Of a stretch of 64,000 nucleotides of DNA, positions 24,196 to 33,357 are shown one piece after another. The DNA is taken from assembly GCA_030603495.1 (NCBI GenBank), contig JAUVXR010000001.1:211944-275943 (forward strand), given 5' to 3'. The position numbers and the translations under genes are program-made. How positions within the stretch are numbered: the stretch's first letter is position 1; each line of letters starts with the position of its first letter. The DNA is from a bacterium (GTDB lineage: Bacteria; Armatimonadota; Zipacnadia; Zipacnadales; Zipacnadaceae). Below the pieces are notes generated by a model that saw only the letters and a program-made list of their open reading frames with translations, had not been told where the DNA came from and ran no database searches.

Positions 24196-27100
24196 TCACC
24201 ACTGCGGGAAGCCACTGGAGTAGTCCTGGTGGGAGCTGCCCTGCCGACCCCGCTCCGAGCCGCCGTAGCTCGACCAGTCCTGGCCGAAGCCAGCCTGGTA
24301 GCCGCCGAAGGTGCCGCGCCGCTGTCCGGTATCCATCGTCGCGCTGGGCCCCCTGAACCCAGCTCTACCCATGCCGCTGGCGAAGCTGCTCTCCAGCCCC
24401 AGCATGAAGGTATGAGCGTTGTAGTCTTGACTTTGGGCGACAACTCCGGTGTATCCGATAAAAGGCGAACTGGGCTCGCCGGCCCGATGCCCAATGAAAC
24501 GGTAGCTAAAGGTTAAGTCGCTCTGCCCCATATCATAGGTCACACCCAAATCGGCGGTCTGCTTGCGGAACGCCGCGTAGCCGCTATCAAAATCGGAAAA
24601 CCCCGCCCGTCCGGTCAGAGTTGCCTTATCACCGAGCCGGTAGTGGAGTTGCCCGGACAAGTCAGTCAAGTCAGTAGCAGTCTGATAATATCGCTCGTGA
24701 CCGCCGATCAAGACATAAGAGGGGCTGTTACCCGACATCCGGTTTACCGACAGATCAAGGCCCCAAGGTCTGTCCTTGGGTTGATAGTCCACACCGAAGA
24801 TGACAGACTGGCTGGTCACTGCCCCTCGCCCTTCTTCGAAGAACCGAAGAACGTCATCGCTGAAGTTGGTGGTCAACCTTATTTCGTCGGTGGCGCGCCA
24901 CGTCATCGCCATGTTCTGGTACTTCTGGTCGCTGTCAGCTAGATAGCCACTGCCGCCACCGCTAAGATAGTTGCGCTGCCCGATGCTCAGCATCAGGGAC
25001 AGTCTCCTGGTGGGCTGGTAGGTCGCGCTGAGGTTGGTAGTGGTATCTTCGTAGTGCGGGACCTCGTCGTCCTCGTCATCCTGCGCCGGCCACATCCTGC
25101 CAGCAGTCGGACCAAGCTCACCGTCCACTGCCCCGGCAATCGGCCCGGGGAAGCCGCCACCCCCGCCGTAGCCACTGCCCGGAAAGTCCCCGTAGAAGCC
25201 GCTGGTGACCCGGCCGTGCGACTTCGAGGCGCTGCGGTCCACGGTGAAGCTCAACTTCTGCGACGGTGACCAGCTACCACGTAGACGGACGTAGTCCGAC
25301 TCGGAGCGATTGTCCTCACCACCCACGGCCGCAGACCGGTTGCTGCCCACCTGAGCATGCAGATTGAGTGAAGATGAAGGATCGTACCGCAGCACAAGCC
25401 TCTGTTCACGGGTCGCGCTGCCGAGCACCGCGTCCGTTTCTGCGGTACCTTGATTGCGCTGCTCGGTGTCTGACAGCGAGAGGTCCGCCCGCAGTTTGCT
25501 GCCAAAGCCGTGAGACAGGTCTAGGGAGGTCCGCACGTAGTTGCTGTTGCTTTGCGTACCGCCGGCGTTGGACATCGTCTCGCGGCTCAGTGTCGCCGTC
25601 GGCCAACTGGGGAAGCGCAGCTCGACCGCCACGTCCGTACGCTTGGTCCCGACATCTCGCACCGGTGTAGTCTGCAACGGCCGCACACCTTCGGCCTGAA
25701 GCGGATAGTAGCCGGTGTTGAACCCGGTGCCACCACTGTACCCACTGTAGCCAAACGAGTATCCCTGAGTGCTATCCATATCCTCCAGATGGCTGCGTAT
25801 GCTGACATACCGGCCCGGCCGCCAGCCCAAATTGAGTTTGAGCCCCTTATCATTGCGGCGAAAACCGGTGGAGTCTATGTAGGTGAACTGCGGTGCGACG
25901 TCCCGATAAGTGGCCAACAGGTCATACGTAGGCTGCTGGTAGCTGACAATTGTCTGGAGAGCGCGGCCGGAGTTGCCCTGACTGTCGCTCTGGGCAAAAG
26001 CGGTCCGCAACCATAGGTTCTTACTTGCTTCGTAGCTGAGATCCAGACCGCTCACCTGCGCATCACCCGAAAGAGCGGTCTCGCCTAGTTCGTAGTAGTA
26101 CTGAATGTGCACCAGGGAGGTCGGCGGGACCGCCAATCGGAAGATAACCCGGCCGATCTGCCGGTAAGCGTCGTAGTCTACACCCTCCAGCATCTGCACG
26201 TTGTCCACAAAGACTTCCAGCGCCTCAGTGATTGTCTGCGCCTGGCCCTGGTAGATGACCTCGGCGCCGTCAGCAATGATGGGCCGGAAATTGGTGTCGA
26301 ACGGCCCCGTGCTGCCCGAACCGTAGTAGACATCTTCCTGGTAGGCGACCGTGTCGCCCTGGCCCGCCTCGGGACGGTCCTGCTCCAGCCACGTGACCCC
26401 AACCACCAGCTTGCCAGCTTTCAGGGGCATCTGAACGCGTGCGCCGGTGAGGATGCCGGCATTGCCGAAATACCCCGACGACTGGTAGCTCACAGAAATG
26501 GTCGAGGTGCTGGGGATGACCTTGCCCGGGCCCTCTACCGGCACGAACCACAACTCGCCGGTCTGGTAGTTGAGGCTGTAGTCCACACCCCGCTCCTGGA
26601 CCTGCTCATCCACCTTGACTGCTTCGCTGCCGTCAATGATGGGCGTGTAGCTGAGAAAATACGGCCCGGGGGTATCGTTGCCGGACAAAGTTTCGTTGCG
26701 CGTGTAGCCCTTCGTCTCCGAAGTAAAGGCACGGAGCAGGCCGTCACCGGGCAGTTTCTGGTCAAGCTGCCAGCCCTTCAGGCTCTTGGCGAAGCTGGCA
26801 AATTCGTTGTTGCGCATGCTGATGTTGAGATCGCCGAAGTACAGCGCAGTATCGTGGCCCACATAGCCCACCAGCCAACGGGAGTAGCTGGCGCCGTAGC
26901 CCGAGAACGAAAGATCGCTCTGGAAGCCGAGCTCCTTCCAGATCGGCCCTTCGACTCTCAGACTGGTCTGCCGCTGCAGTGTCCCGGTGTCCCAGCGCTG
27001 ACTCTCAAAGACTGCGGCAGCCCCTTCGATACCGTGCTCTTGCAGGGTCAGCGTGTTGTGACCCGATATCTGGACGCCCTGGAACAGCCCCCACCTGTCG

Positions 27101-27198
27101 GAGAGGCGATCAAGGCTCTCTAGTGGATTGCCGCAGGCCTGACCTGCTGCTGCCAACAGTCCAACAGCCGCCAGCAGCACAGACAGCCGCCGTATCAT
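24196..27198 (-). CDS. Large outer-membrane beta-barrel protein
   Basis: A 1000-residue protein: signal peptide about 1-23 (LLAAVGLLAAAGQACG), then almost wholly alternating hydrophobic/polar strands with aromatic ends, as in outer-membrane barrels. Two internal copies of a strand module are visible. ERGVDYSLNYQTGELWFVP continues to STISVSYQ, and LEGVDYDAYRQIGRVIFRL continues to LVHIQYYYE. This GVDY-type pattern is shared with some large outer-membrane translocon and adhesin proteins. A Gly/acidic loop near 660-720 and a Gly/Tyr/Ser-rich C-terminus (YQAGFGQDWSSYGG) are low-complexity. It heads a four-gene operon and its stop is within a few bases of the next start. Function unknown: pore, adhesin or export channel. 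Confidence 0.75.
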   Translation of the reverse strand: MIRRLSVLLAAVGLLAAAGQACGNPLESLDRLSDRWGLFQGVQISGHNTLTLQEHGIEGAAAVFESQRWDTGTLQRQTSLRVEGPIWKELGFQSDLSFSGYGASYSRWLVGYVGHDTALYFGDLNISMRNNEFASFAKSLKGWQLDQKLPGDGLLRAFTSETKGYTRNETLSGNDTPGPYFLSYTPIIDGSEAVKVDEQVQERGVDYSLNYQTGELWFVPVEGPGKVIPSTSTISVSYQSSGYFGNAGILTGARVQMPLKAGKLVVGVTWLEQDRPEAGQGDTVAYQEDVYYGSGSTGPFDTNFRPIIADGAEVIYQGQAQTITEALEVFVDNVQMLEGVDYDAYRQIGRVIFRLAVPPTSLVHIQYYYELGETALSGDAQVSGLDLSYEASKNLWLRTAFAQSDSQGNSGRALQTIVSYQQPTYDLLATYRDVAPQFTYIDSTGFRRNDKGLKLNLGWRPGRYVSIRSHLEDMDSTQGYSFGYSGYSGGTGFNTGYYPLQAEGVRPLQTTPVRDVGTKRTDVAVELRFPSWPTATLSRETMSNAGGTQSNSNYVRTSLDLSHGFGSKLRADLSLSDTEQRNQGTAETDAVLGSATREQRLVLRYDPSSSLNLHAQVGSNRSAAVGGEDNRSESDYVRLRGSWSPSQKLSFTVDRSASKSHGRVTSGFYGDFPGSGYGGGGGFPGPIAGAVDGELGPTAGRMWPAQDDEDDEVPHYEDTTTNLSATYQPTRRLSLMLSIGQRNYLSGGGSGYLADSDQKYQNMAMTWRATDEIRLTTNFSDDVLRFFEEGRGAVTSQSVIFGVDYQPKDRPWGLDLSVNRMSGNSPSYVLIGGHERYYQTATDLTDLSGQLHYRLGDKATLTGRAGFSDFDSGYAAFRKQTADLGVTYDMGQSDLTFSYRFIGHRAGEPSSPFIGYTGVVAQSQDYNAHTFMLGLESSFASGMGRAGFRGPSATMDTGQRRGTFGGYQAGFGQDWSSYGGSERGRQGSSHQDYSSGFPQW

Positions 27199-27360
27199 AC
27201 CGTGCGCCGTCGTTGCTTCACTTCCTCAAATCAGCTTGGAATCACAGGTCTAGGTTTGACGCCGTTACCAGGTGATTTGTTCCCGCGCAGAGGTTCTGCG
27301 CGCCAGATACCACACTGCACGCGCCACTATTGAGCAACCAGTAAGCGCCTCTCAGCCATC

Positions 27361-27389
27361 TTGACAGCCCCGAAGGGTTGCGGTAGTAT
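27361..27389 (+). promoter_or_regulatory. Sigma70-like promoter of the tRNA gene
   Basis: A perfect TTGACA, 17 bases and TAGTAT end 16 bases before the tRNA 5' end. Confidence 0.7.
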
Positions 27390-27405
27390 GAAGCTGAACT
27401 AGGGT

Positions 27406-27492
27406 GCCGAAGTGGTGGAATTGGTAGACACGCTGTCCTCAGGAGGCAGTGGGCTTCGGCCTGTGCCGGTTCGAATCCGGCCTTCGGCACCA
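27406..27492 (+). tRNA. tRNA-Leu (anticodon CAG)
   Basis: The acceptor stem GCCGAAG pairs with CTTCGGC and is followed by an encoded ACCA. The anticodon stem CTGTC/GGCAG carries the loop CTCAGGA, so the anticodon is CAG (Leu, CUG codons). A long class II variable arm with its own TTCG-capped stem and the T-arm GCCGG-TTCGAAT-CCGGC complete the fold. It is a plus-strand gene between two minus-strand genes. Confidence 0.96.
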
Positions 27493-27507
27493 CCGGCCAA
27501 CAGCCCC

Positions 27508-27526
27508 GCGGCAGCATCTCTGCCGC
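27508..27526 (+). terminator. Hairpin downstream of tRNA-Leu (probable terminator)
   Basis: GCGGCAG-CATCT-CTGCCGC forms a perfect 7-bp stem 15 bases after the tRNA. A moderately T-rich stretch follows (ATTATTGCTCTCTACTTTT). Confidence 0.5.
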
Positions 27527-27538
27527 CATTATTGCTCT

Positions 27539-28561
27539 CTACTTTTCCGGGCCGATGGTCACCACGGTGATCAGATCGGGGTTAGACTGGCCGAGGAAGT
27601 ACTCTGCGCAGGCGGCCTGGAGGTAGTTACGGGCTGCCTCAGGCTCCGCTGGCTCAAGGCCTACTTCTCGACGCTTTGCGGTCAATATGTCCAGTCCTAC
27701 CGTATCCAGAGCCACCGGGTCTGAGGACAGAAGCAAGCCGGCATATTCCCAGCGGGGGCTGGGATTGGCAGCAGTGGGCGCCGCGTAGTACGGATGAAGA
27801 GCAAGCAGAAAGTGGAAGATGACCTTCTGCCGGACCAACGGCTGCGCGGCGACTGAGGCCAGTTGCCGCGGTTCCGAGACGACCTGTTTGACATCCGCCG
27901 GTGGCACACAGGACAGATGATTGTGGATCGCACCGGTCATACCCAACTGCGCATGAGGGTGCAGATAGGCTAGGTTGATGACCTTGTCGCACATATCAGC
28001 GAGGATCCGGGTCAGGCTGTGGCGATAGCCCACCGACGCCGCCCCGTAGCACTTCACTCCTGGGCGGTCGTGACGCAGCGAGAAGCCGGCAGCAAACAAA
28101 TCCCGTTCATCTCCCGAGAATATCAGGATATTGTCAGTCCTGACACCCACCAGGACCAATTGCTCGATAATCGCCTCGACCACAATGATTGGGATAGGCG
28201 GCTCCTGGACATCAATCATCAGACCAACGCGGTCGTTGGGGCTAAAGTACTGCCGCCAGAAGTCCTCGGGCTCCTGCTCACCGGACCACGCCGTAACCGC
28301 ACGGCTAAGCAACGTAGTGACCACCTCGTAGTCTATTTTGCCCTCGGGGTAGATAAACTTGGGGGTCAGCGGTGAATCGGGCAGGTAAACGTGATCGCCC
28401 CGGGCCAGGCCCACTGTCGCCGGACCAGGTATCCGGCCCGGATCGGTCCAGCCAACGCCGAGACTCGCCACCAGCAGGGCCACCCCCACCAGCGCCCAAG
28501 CCAGCAGGCCGCGAGCAACTCTGTCCATTAGCGATGCTGTCTCGTGTTTACCTATGGACAT
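27539..28561 (-). CDS. DUF362-family protein, membrane-anchored or exported
   Basis: A protein of about 340 residues with an N-terminal hydrophobic segment (ARGLLAWALVGVALLVASLG). It has DUF362 features: VGLMIDVQEPPIPIIVVEAI, GVKCYGAASVGYRH, VINLAYLHPHAQLGMTGAIHN and the C-terminal SSDPVALDTVGLDILTAKR. Function is not established for the family. In-frame starts at 28561 (MSIGKHE) and 28528 (MDRVARG) both lack a clear ribosome site; the frame is open further to 28669 but that part is not protein-like. It ends just before the tRNA terminator hairpin. Confidence 0.75.
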   Translation of the reverse strand: MSIGKHETASLMDRVARGLLAWALVGVALLVASLGVGWTDPGRIPGPATVGLARGDHVYLPDSPLTPKFIYPEGKIDYEVVTTLLSRAVTAWSGEQEPEDFWRQYFSPNDRVGLMIDVQEPPIPIIVVEAIIEQLVLVGVRTDNILIFSGDERDLFAAGFSLRHDRPGVKCYGAASVGYRHSLTRILADMCDKVINLAYLHPHAQLGMTGAIHNHLSCVPPADVKQVVSEPRQLASVAAQPLVRQKVIFHFLLALHPYYAAPTAANPSPRWEYAGLLLSSDPVALDTVGLDILTAKRREVGLEPAEPEAARNYLQAACAEYFLGQSNPDLITVVTIGPEK

Positions 28562-28650
28562 AATCACACAGATATGGACACCCCCGCAGCCCCATAGTTT
28601 CAGCCCGCCCCGCCAACCTCTGGCGCACCGGCCATGAACCTGCAGTCCCA

Positions 28651-28687
28651 AAGTAAAGCCCCCCGCCATCCCGGCAGGGGACTTTAT
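28651..28687 (-). terminator. Rho-independent terminator after the outer-membrane protein gene
   Basis: On the minus strand, AAAGTCCCC...GGGGGGCTTT forms a GC-rich hairpin flanked by A and T runs and followed by ACTTT. It lies about 75 bases downstream of the stop at 28762. The flanking A/T runs make it potentially bidirectional. Confidence 0.75.
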
Positions 28688-28761
28688 CGTTTGGCGAGCA
28701 CTCGGCCAGTCACAGCCGAGCAGTCGCTGGCTGATGTCGTTCTGTCCTCGCTGCCCGCTGG

Positions 28762-29607
28762 CTACTTGAAGGAGCGGGAGAATGTAGCGACGATCTCGTC
28801 GTCCACAGCAGGCTGCTCAGATTCTGCCCAGGCCAAGTCCAGTTTCCACGTACCACCGTCATACCCAAGGCCAGCGGTAAGTTCATCGCCGCCAATGAGG
28901 CCGGCACGCACCGCCCACTCATTGGGCGCAACATACTCCACGCCGAGATTATACGTACTGTCAATCTCGTCGCTCACGTCCCACCAGTCGGCTACCAGCA
29001 GCACATCCTCACGCAGACACCGGGCCAGCGGCACCGCTATGCCCAGGTTGAAGAACGGGCCATTGTTGGTCTCGTCGGTTAAGTCCTGCAGGTGAAGCCC
29101 GAGCCTGACCGGTTCATAGCTTGCGTCCTCTTGAGGAACCTCGTACAGCAGTCCGGCGTGCAAGAGAGTGTCGCTGCCACCGCCACTGCCGAGGTTCTGC
29201 ACACCGAGGCCCCAGCTCCAGTTTGCGCCCTGCTGCACACCGAATCCAACCGACCATTCATCAGCTCCCATGGTGTCCGCCCAGTAGGCACCAAGACCAT
29301 AGCCATTCTGGCTGTTGCCACCCGCCAAATGTAACGCCTTGTAGTCCAGATCGCCGCTGACTTCCAGAGAGCCAGCCACCTGCCAATCCCACGGGTGAGC
29401 CCAAGGATCGTACTGTGGGTGCGCGGCAGCCGGGAGCGCAATATCCAGAGAGGCCAGGTTGGCCGGATTAAACTGCAGCGCTCCGGCATCGTCTGCCACG
29501 GCAATCCCGGTCATGCCCATGCCCAGGTAACGGGCCGTCTGGGCGAAGGCGACCGTGCTAGCCAGCAACAGCGCTACTGCGGCTACTACCAACGATATCG
29601 GTTTCAT
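28762..29607 (-). CDS. Outer-membrane protein, PorV/FadL-like small barrel
   Basis: A 281-residue exported protein with a clear signal peptide (MKPISLVVAAVALLLASTVAFA). The opening ARYLGMGMTGIAVADDAGA and FNPANLASL is the characteristic N-terminus of PorV/PorQ/FadL-like outer-membrane barrels (RxxGMGGAxxAxxDDxxAxxxNPA). The remainder is repeated amphipathic strands such as YGLGAYWADTM, WSWGLGVQNLG and LLVADWWDVSD. The start at 29607 has GGGGAAG upstream; a longer reading to 29643 lacks support. Probably monocistronic, since a terminator follows. Confidence 0.85.
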   Translation of the reverse strand: MKPISLVVAAVALLLASTVAFAQTARYLGMGMTGIAVADDAGALQFNPANLASLDIALPAAAHPQYDPWAHPWDWQVAGSLEVSGDLDYKALHLAGGNSQNGYGLGAYWADTMGADEWSVGFGVQQGANWSWGLGVQNLGSGGGSDTLLHAGLLYEVPQEDASYEPVRLGLHLQDLTDETNNGPFFNLGIAVPLARCLREDVLLVADWWDVSDEIDSTYNLGVEYVAPNEWAVRAGLIGGDELTAGLGYDGGTWKLDLAWAESEQPAVDDEIVATFSRSFK

Positions 29608-29669
29608 CTGTTTCTTCCCCCCATGCAGCGAATTGTGCGGCACAATGGACTCCGACCTGTGGCGACGAC

Positions 29670-30329
29670 TCAGAATATGCTCAGCCCGGCTTTGTCCCAG
29701 TCGTCCAAGAAGCGCGCAAGTCCGACGTCAGTCAGGACGTGGTGGAAGCACTGTTCCAGCGCCTGGAAGGGTATCGTAGCGACATCCGCGCCGATCAGGG
29801 CCGCCTGAACAAAGTGCTGGGTGTGGCGCAGGCTGGAGGCGATTATCTGGCTGTGCAGGTAGTCGTAGTTATCCAGAATCTGCCTGATCTGGGCGACCAA
29901 CTCCATCCCGTCATGGCCGATATCATCGAGCCGCCCGACAAACGGCGAGATGTAGGTAGCTCCAGCCTTCGCCGCCAACACCGCCTGGGCCGGTGAGAAG
30001 CACAACGTGCAGTTGACCCGGATACCCTCCTGGCACAGGACAGTTATCGCCCTAATACCCTCGGGAATCAGCGGGATCTTCACGACGACATTGGACGCCC
30101 ACGAAGAGACCTCCCGGGCCTCGGTCAGCATTTCTTCGGCATCGGTGGCGACCACTTCTGCGCTCACCGGCCGGTCGCCCATAATATCACAGATCTCCTC
30201 AACTATCTCCCGGAACGGCCGCTTCTCGCGACCCGCCAGCGTAGGGTTGGTGGTTATCCCGTCCAGTATACCCCAGCCGTCAGCCGTACGAATGTCGTCA
30301 GCATTAGCAGTATCTAAGAAGATCTTCAT
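29670..30329 (-). CDS. tal: Transaldolase / fructose-6-phosphate aldolase family protein
   Basis: A 219-residue small-subunit transaldolase (TalC/FSA type) of the pentose-phosphate pathway, transferring dihydroxyacetone units through a Schiff base on Lys84 in NVVVKIPL. The opening MKIFLDTANADDIRTAD, GITTNPTLA (about 24-32), NCTLCFSPAQAVLAAKAGA and ISPFVGRLDD are family signatures. AGGAGG lies seven bases upstream of the ATG. Sequence alone does not separate transaldolase from fructose-6-phosphate aldolase activity. Confidence 0.92.
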   Translation of the reverse strand: MKIFLDTANADDIRTADGWGILDGITTNPTLAGREKRPFREIVEEICDIMGDRPVSAEVVATDAEEMLTEAREVSSWASNVVVKIPLIPEGIRAITVLCQEGIRVNCTLCFSPAQAVLAAKAGATYISPFVGRLDDIGHDGMELVAQIRQILDNYDYLHSQIIASSLRHTQHFVQAALIGADVATIPFQALEQCFHHVLTDVGLARFLDDWDKAGLSIF

Positions 30330-30365
30330 GTTGGTTTCCTCCTGTGCGTGGCGAAGCGGCGCGAG

Positions 30366-30593
30366 CTATGCAACGGCCTCAACCGCCTGCACCTCGGGAA
30401 GCTCCTCTTTCAGGATGGCCTCGATACCCATCTTGAGTGTCTGCTGGGCCATGGGGCAGCCCTGGCAAGCACCCTGGAGGCGGACGCTAACCACCCCCTC
30501 ATCGCTCACTTCCACCAGTTCCACATCACCGCCGTGCGCTTGCAGGTTAGGTCGCAGTTTGTCCAAAACCTCTTCGACTTGTTCTTTAAGCAT
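30366..30593 (-). CDS. NifU C-terminal-domain iron-sulfur scaffold (Nfu type)
   Basis: A 75-residue single-domain protein with the cluster-binding C43-x-x-C46 in [18 protein letters not shown], preceded by [14 protein letters not shown], the signature of Nfu domains that carry 4Fe-4S clusters to targets. ATG 30593 is chosen because [10 protein letters not shown] starts the family match right after it. GGAGG lies 12 bases upstream, and a GTG at 30617 is possible. The window is rich in Fe-S proteins (polyferredoxin, FixB/FixX, AddAB nucleases) that it could serve. It lies 36 bases upstream of tal. Confidence 0.9.
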   Translation of the reverse strand: MLKEQVEEVLDKLRPNLQAHGGDVELVEVSDEGVVSVRLQGACQGCPMAQQTLKMGIEAILKEELPEVQAVEAVA

Positions 30594-30736
30594 TGGCTCG
30601 CTCGTTCCTCCAAACACGCCCTCACGGGCACTAGTATGCTACCCATCTGGATAGATTGTAGGAAACTATCCTGGCAGTGTCAACCCCAGCAGGCTTGCCG
30701 ATAGTACGCCATCCGCCCACTGCTGGCCCTCATCCC

Positions 30737-33088
30737 CTACTCGTCCTCTGGCACCTCCACCTCGGTGCGCTCCCCGTCTTCCAGCGGTCGGAACATCTCG
30801 CGGGCTAGCGCGCGGACCGGGCCGGGCGACCTCTTGACCATTAGCACTGAGCACTTCGCCTGCTTGGCAACAGTCTGCGTGACTGAGCCGAACATCAACT
30901 GCTGCACCGCCGACTCGCGCGCTGAGCCGAGCACCAACAGATCAAACTGCTCGGAACGGCGCACCAGCTCAGCGGCCGGTGACTGCGCCTCCCAGATGGT
31001 GATCGGTAGGCGCTTACTGGAATCCTCCGGCTCAATGTAGTGCTGCTTGATTACGTCACTGATCGGTTCCCCGGGCTGAAGAATGTGGGCGTAGGTGACC
31101 TCGGCACCCAGGAAGTCCGCAAAAGCCTGCGCCGCTTCAAGTACCAGCGGATTCTCCGGACTGCCCGTCACTCCCGCCATGATCCGCTTGATCTCCCGAA
31201 TCGGCGCAATCGCCCTGAGCACCGCCAGATCGCACTTAGCCTGGCGGATCGCGGGATCGAGCGTCGTCCCCATTACCCGGCGCGATTCGGCCGTCCACCC
31301 CCGCCAACCCAGCACCAGCATGTCAACCTCGTCGTCTTCGATAGTGTTGATGATCGCCTGGTGGACCCGATGTCCCACCCGGGCCACTGTGCGAATGGAC
31401 ACCCCGAGCTCCTGCCCAAGATCTCGGGCCGCCTCCAGAATCCGTTCCGCAGAGCCCAGAAAGCGTATGCCCTCTTCAACGGGTAGAATATCAGGTACGG
31501 TAATGACGTTCAGCGCGGTGATATCACCGTCGAGCCGATCAGCCAAAGCCGCACCGGTCAGCAACAGATTCTCCATATGTTCAGGATTGGCCACTGGCAC
31601 CAGCACCTGATAGGTTTCGAAGTCCGGTGGCACTCGCTCAAAGACCACGGGTGCGGCTCGCTCCTTCTCCTTCTTCTTCTGGGGGGCCAGGTACAGATAA
31701 TACAGAGCAACACCCAGCCCGATCCAACCGAGTGCAAAGGCCCAGGCAATCCAACTGAACTGGAACATATTGATGGCCAGGAAAAACTGGGTGGCGATCC
31801 CGACAATGGGTATGTAAGGCATCAGCGGGACCATGAAGCCGCGCTTGAGGTCGGGTCGCCGTCGCCGCATCGTGATAACCGCCACGTTCACCTGAAGAAA
31901 CAGGATGAGGAACATGATGTTGGCAGCACTGGCCACATCGTGAAGGGGCAGGGCCAGGGCCATCAGGGTGACTATACCCGCCGAAGTGATAATGGCGATA
32001 TGGGGCGTGCGCCGCTTGGGGTGCACATGGCTCATCGCCCTGAGCAACTCCCGGTTGCGCGCCATTGAAAACGAGACCCGCGACGACGAGTAGATCGTAG
32101 CGTTAAGTGCCGAGCTGGTCGAGAGCAGCCCGCCGATGATCCATAGCAACCCACCGATTGCCGGGCCGCCCAGCATTATCATTCGGGCGGCCTTCACCAG
32201 TCCGACCGGGCCCTCGGCACCCAGCCATTGCCAGTTCGTGGCAAGATCATGGGCACCCGGATTAATCCCGCCCAGGGCAGCGACCACGATCAGGCAATAT
32301 ATTGGCACAACGATCGCCACCGCCAGGAACACCGCCCGGGGCAGGTTGCGGCGGGGGCTCTTAACCTCCTCCCCACACTGGGTGATGATCTCATAGCCCT
32401 GAAAGGCGATGAAGGTGAGTCCCATCGCCGTCACCACACTGCCGGATCCCCGAGGCATAAAGGGCGTGAACGACCCCTGCCAGTCCGGCCGCAGGAACAT
32501 ATAGTAAAGCCCGGAAACAATGAACACGCCGAGCAGCACGATCTTGCCCAGCGTGATGAGGACCGCGATCTTGCCGGTCTCCGACGCGCCGCGGAAGTTG
32601 ATGTAGGTGAAGACTGCTATCACCGCAACCCCCAGGATCTTATGCAGCCACTCCTGGACAAACAGCTCGGGTGGCAGGCCAATGGTGACTCCCATTTTCT
32701 CAGTAAGGTGCAGCAGCAGCTCTCCGAAGTAGACACCGAAGCCTAGTGCGTACAGGCTGCACGCTGTCGCGTGGGCAAACCACAACATCCAGCCCGCCAG
32801 GAAGCCGTTCGGCCCAGGCAGCGCCTCCCGTACCCACAAGTACCCGCCACCAGCCCCCGGGAAGGCCGAACCCAGTTCGGCATAGGAGGCAGCGGTAATC
32901 AGCGTGATGAGACCGTTGAGGGCGAAGGCCAGAATTAGAGCCGGACCGGCTACACCCGCGGCGATGGGCATGAGCACGAAGATGCCGGCGCCAATCATCC
33001 CGCCGACGCCGATCATCGTGATATCCAGCAGCCCCATATCCCGGCTGAGGGACACCTCTTGTCGTGCTGCCTCCGGCTGGACAGCCAT
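30737..33088 (-). CDS. APC-family amino-acid permease fused to two universal-stress domains
   Basis: A 783-residue membrane protein. Residues about 15-465 form the 12-helix APC permease core, starting DMGLLDITMIGVGGMIGAGI with the substrate-binding GxGxxxG region, then SYAELGSAFPGAGGGYLW. The cytoplasmic C-terminus has two UspA-like domains (about 490-625 and 640-765) with nucleotide-binding patterns such as LVLGWRGWTAE and LVLGSARES...FGSVTQTV. This architecture occurs in cationic or general amino-acid permeases where Usp domains may sense ATP. The substrate is unknown. A promoter on the same strand lies at 33150-33178. Confidence 0.9.
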   Translation of the reverse strand: MAVQPEAARQEVSLSRDMGLLDITMIGVGGMIGAGIFVLMPIAAGVAGPALILAFALNGLITLITAASYAELGSAFPGAGGGYLWVREALPGPNGFLAGWMLWFAHATACSLYALGFGVYFGELLLHLTEKMGVTIGLPPELFVQEWLHKILGVAVIAVFTYINFRGASETGKIAVLITLGKIVLLGVFIVSGLYYMFLRPDWQGSFTPFMPRGSGSVVTAMGLTFIAFQGYEIITQCGEEVKSPRRNLPRAVFLAVAIVVPIYCLIVVAALGGINPGAHDLATNWQWLGAEGPVGLVKAARMIMLGGPAIGGLLWIIGGLLSTSSALNATIYSSSRVSFSMARNRELLRAMSHVHPKRRTPHIAIITSAGIVTLMALALPLHDVASAANIMFLILFLQVNVAVITMRRRRPDLKRGFMVPLMPYIPIVGIATQFFLAINMFQFSWIAWAFALGWIGLGVALYYLYLAPQKKKEKERAAPVVFERVPPDFETYQVLVPVANPEHMENLLLTGAALADRLDGDITALNVITVPDILPVEEGIRFLGSAERILEAARDLGQELGVSIRTVARVGHRVHQAIINTIEDDEVDMLVLGWRGWTAESRRVMGTTLDPAIRQAKCDLAVLRAIAPIREIKRIMAGVTGSPENPLVLEAAQAFADFLGAEVTYAHILQPGEPISDVIKQHYIEPEDSSKRLPITIWEAQSPAAELVRRSEQFDLLVLGSARESAVQQLMFGSVTQTVAKQAKCSVLMVKRSPGPVRALAREMFRPLEDGERTEVEVPEDE

Positions 33089-33149
33089 AAAACAAACCTT
33101 CCTAACGTCTGAGGGGAGAGATTCGACTATGCTACTTTGATCGCCCCAT

Positions 33150-33178
33150 ATTGTACAATTCTGGCCGAGCTAACGCAA
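33150..33178 (-). promoter_or_regulatory. Minus-strand promoter of the permease with overlapping palindrome
   Basis: On the minus strand, TTGCGT (33173-33178), 17 bases and TACAAT (33150-33155). The -10 hexamer is part of the perfect 10-base palindrome ATTGTACAAT (33150-33159), which could also be an operator. Confidence 0.45.
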
Positions 33179-33357
33179 GGGTGCACAACTCCACCGGCAC
33201 GCGCCGCATACGTACTCGTTCGGGAGGAAATTCGGGCAAAAGCGCGAAGAAACCCTCTCACAGTACCCACATTTTTCATATCACGCAACGCCCGTCGCAC
33301 GGAGGCTCGATGATGTGCAAGACGACAGCCGCAGTACCTGGCCGGAGCGACTGAGCT

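Noticed and set aside
26107-27123. 338-codon plus-strand frame opposite the large barrel gene
   Set aside because: The barrel frame has a signal peptide and strand pattern; the antisense frame has none and no start context.
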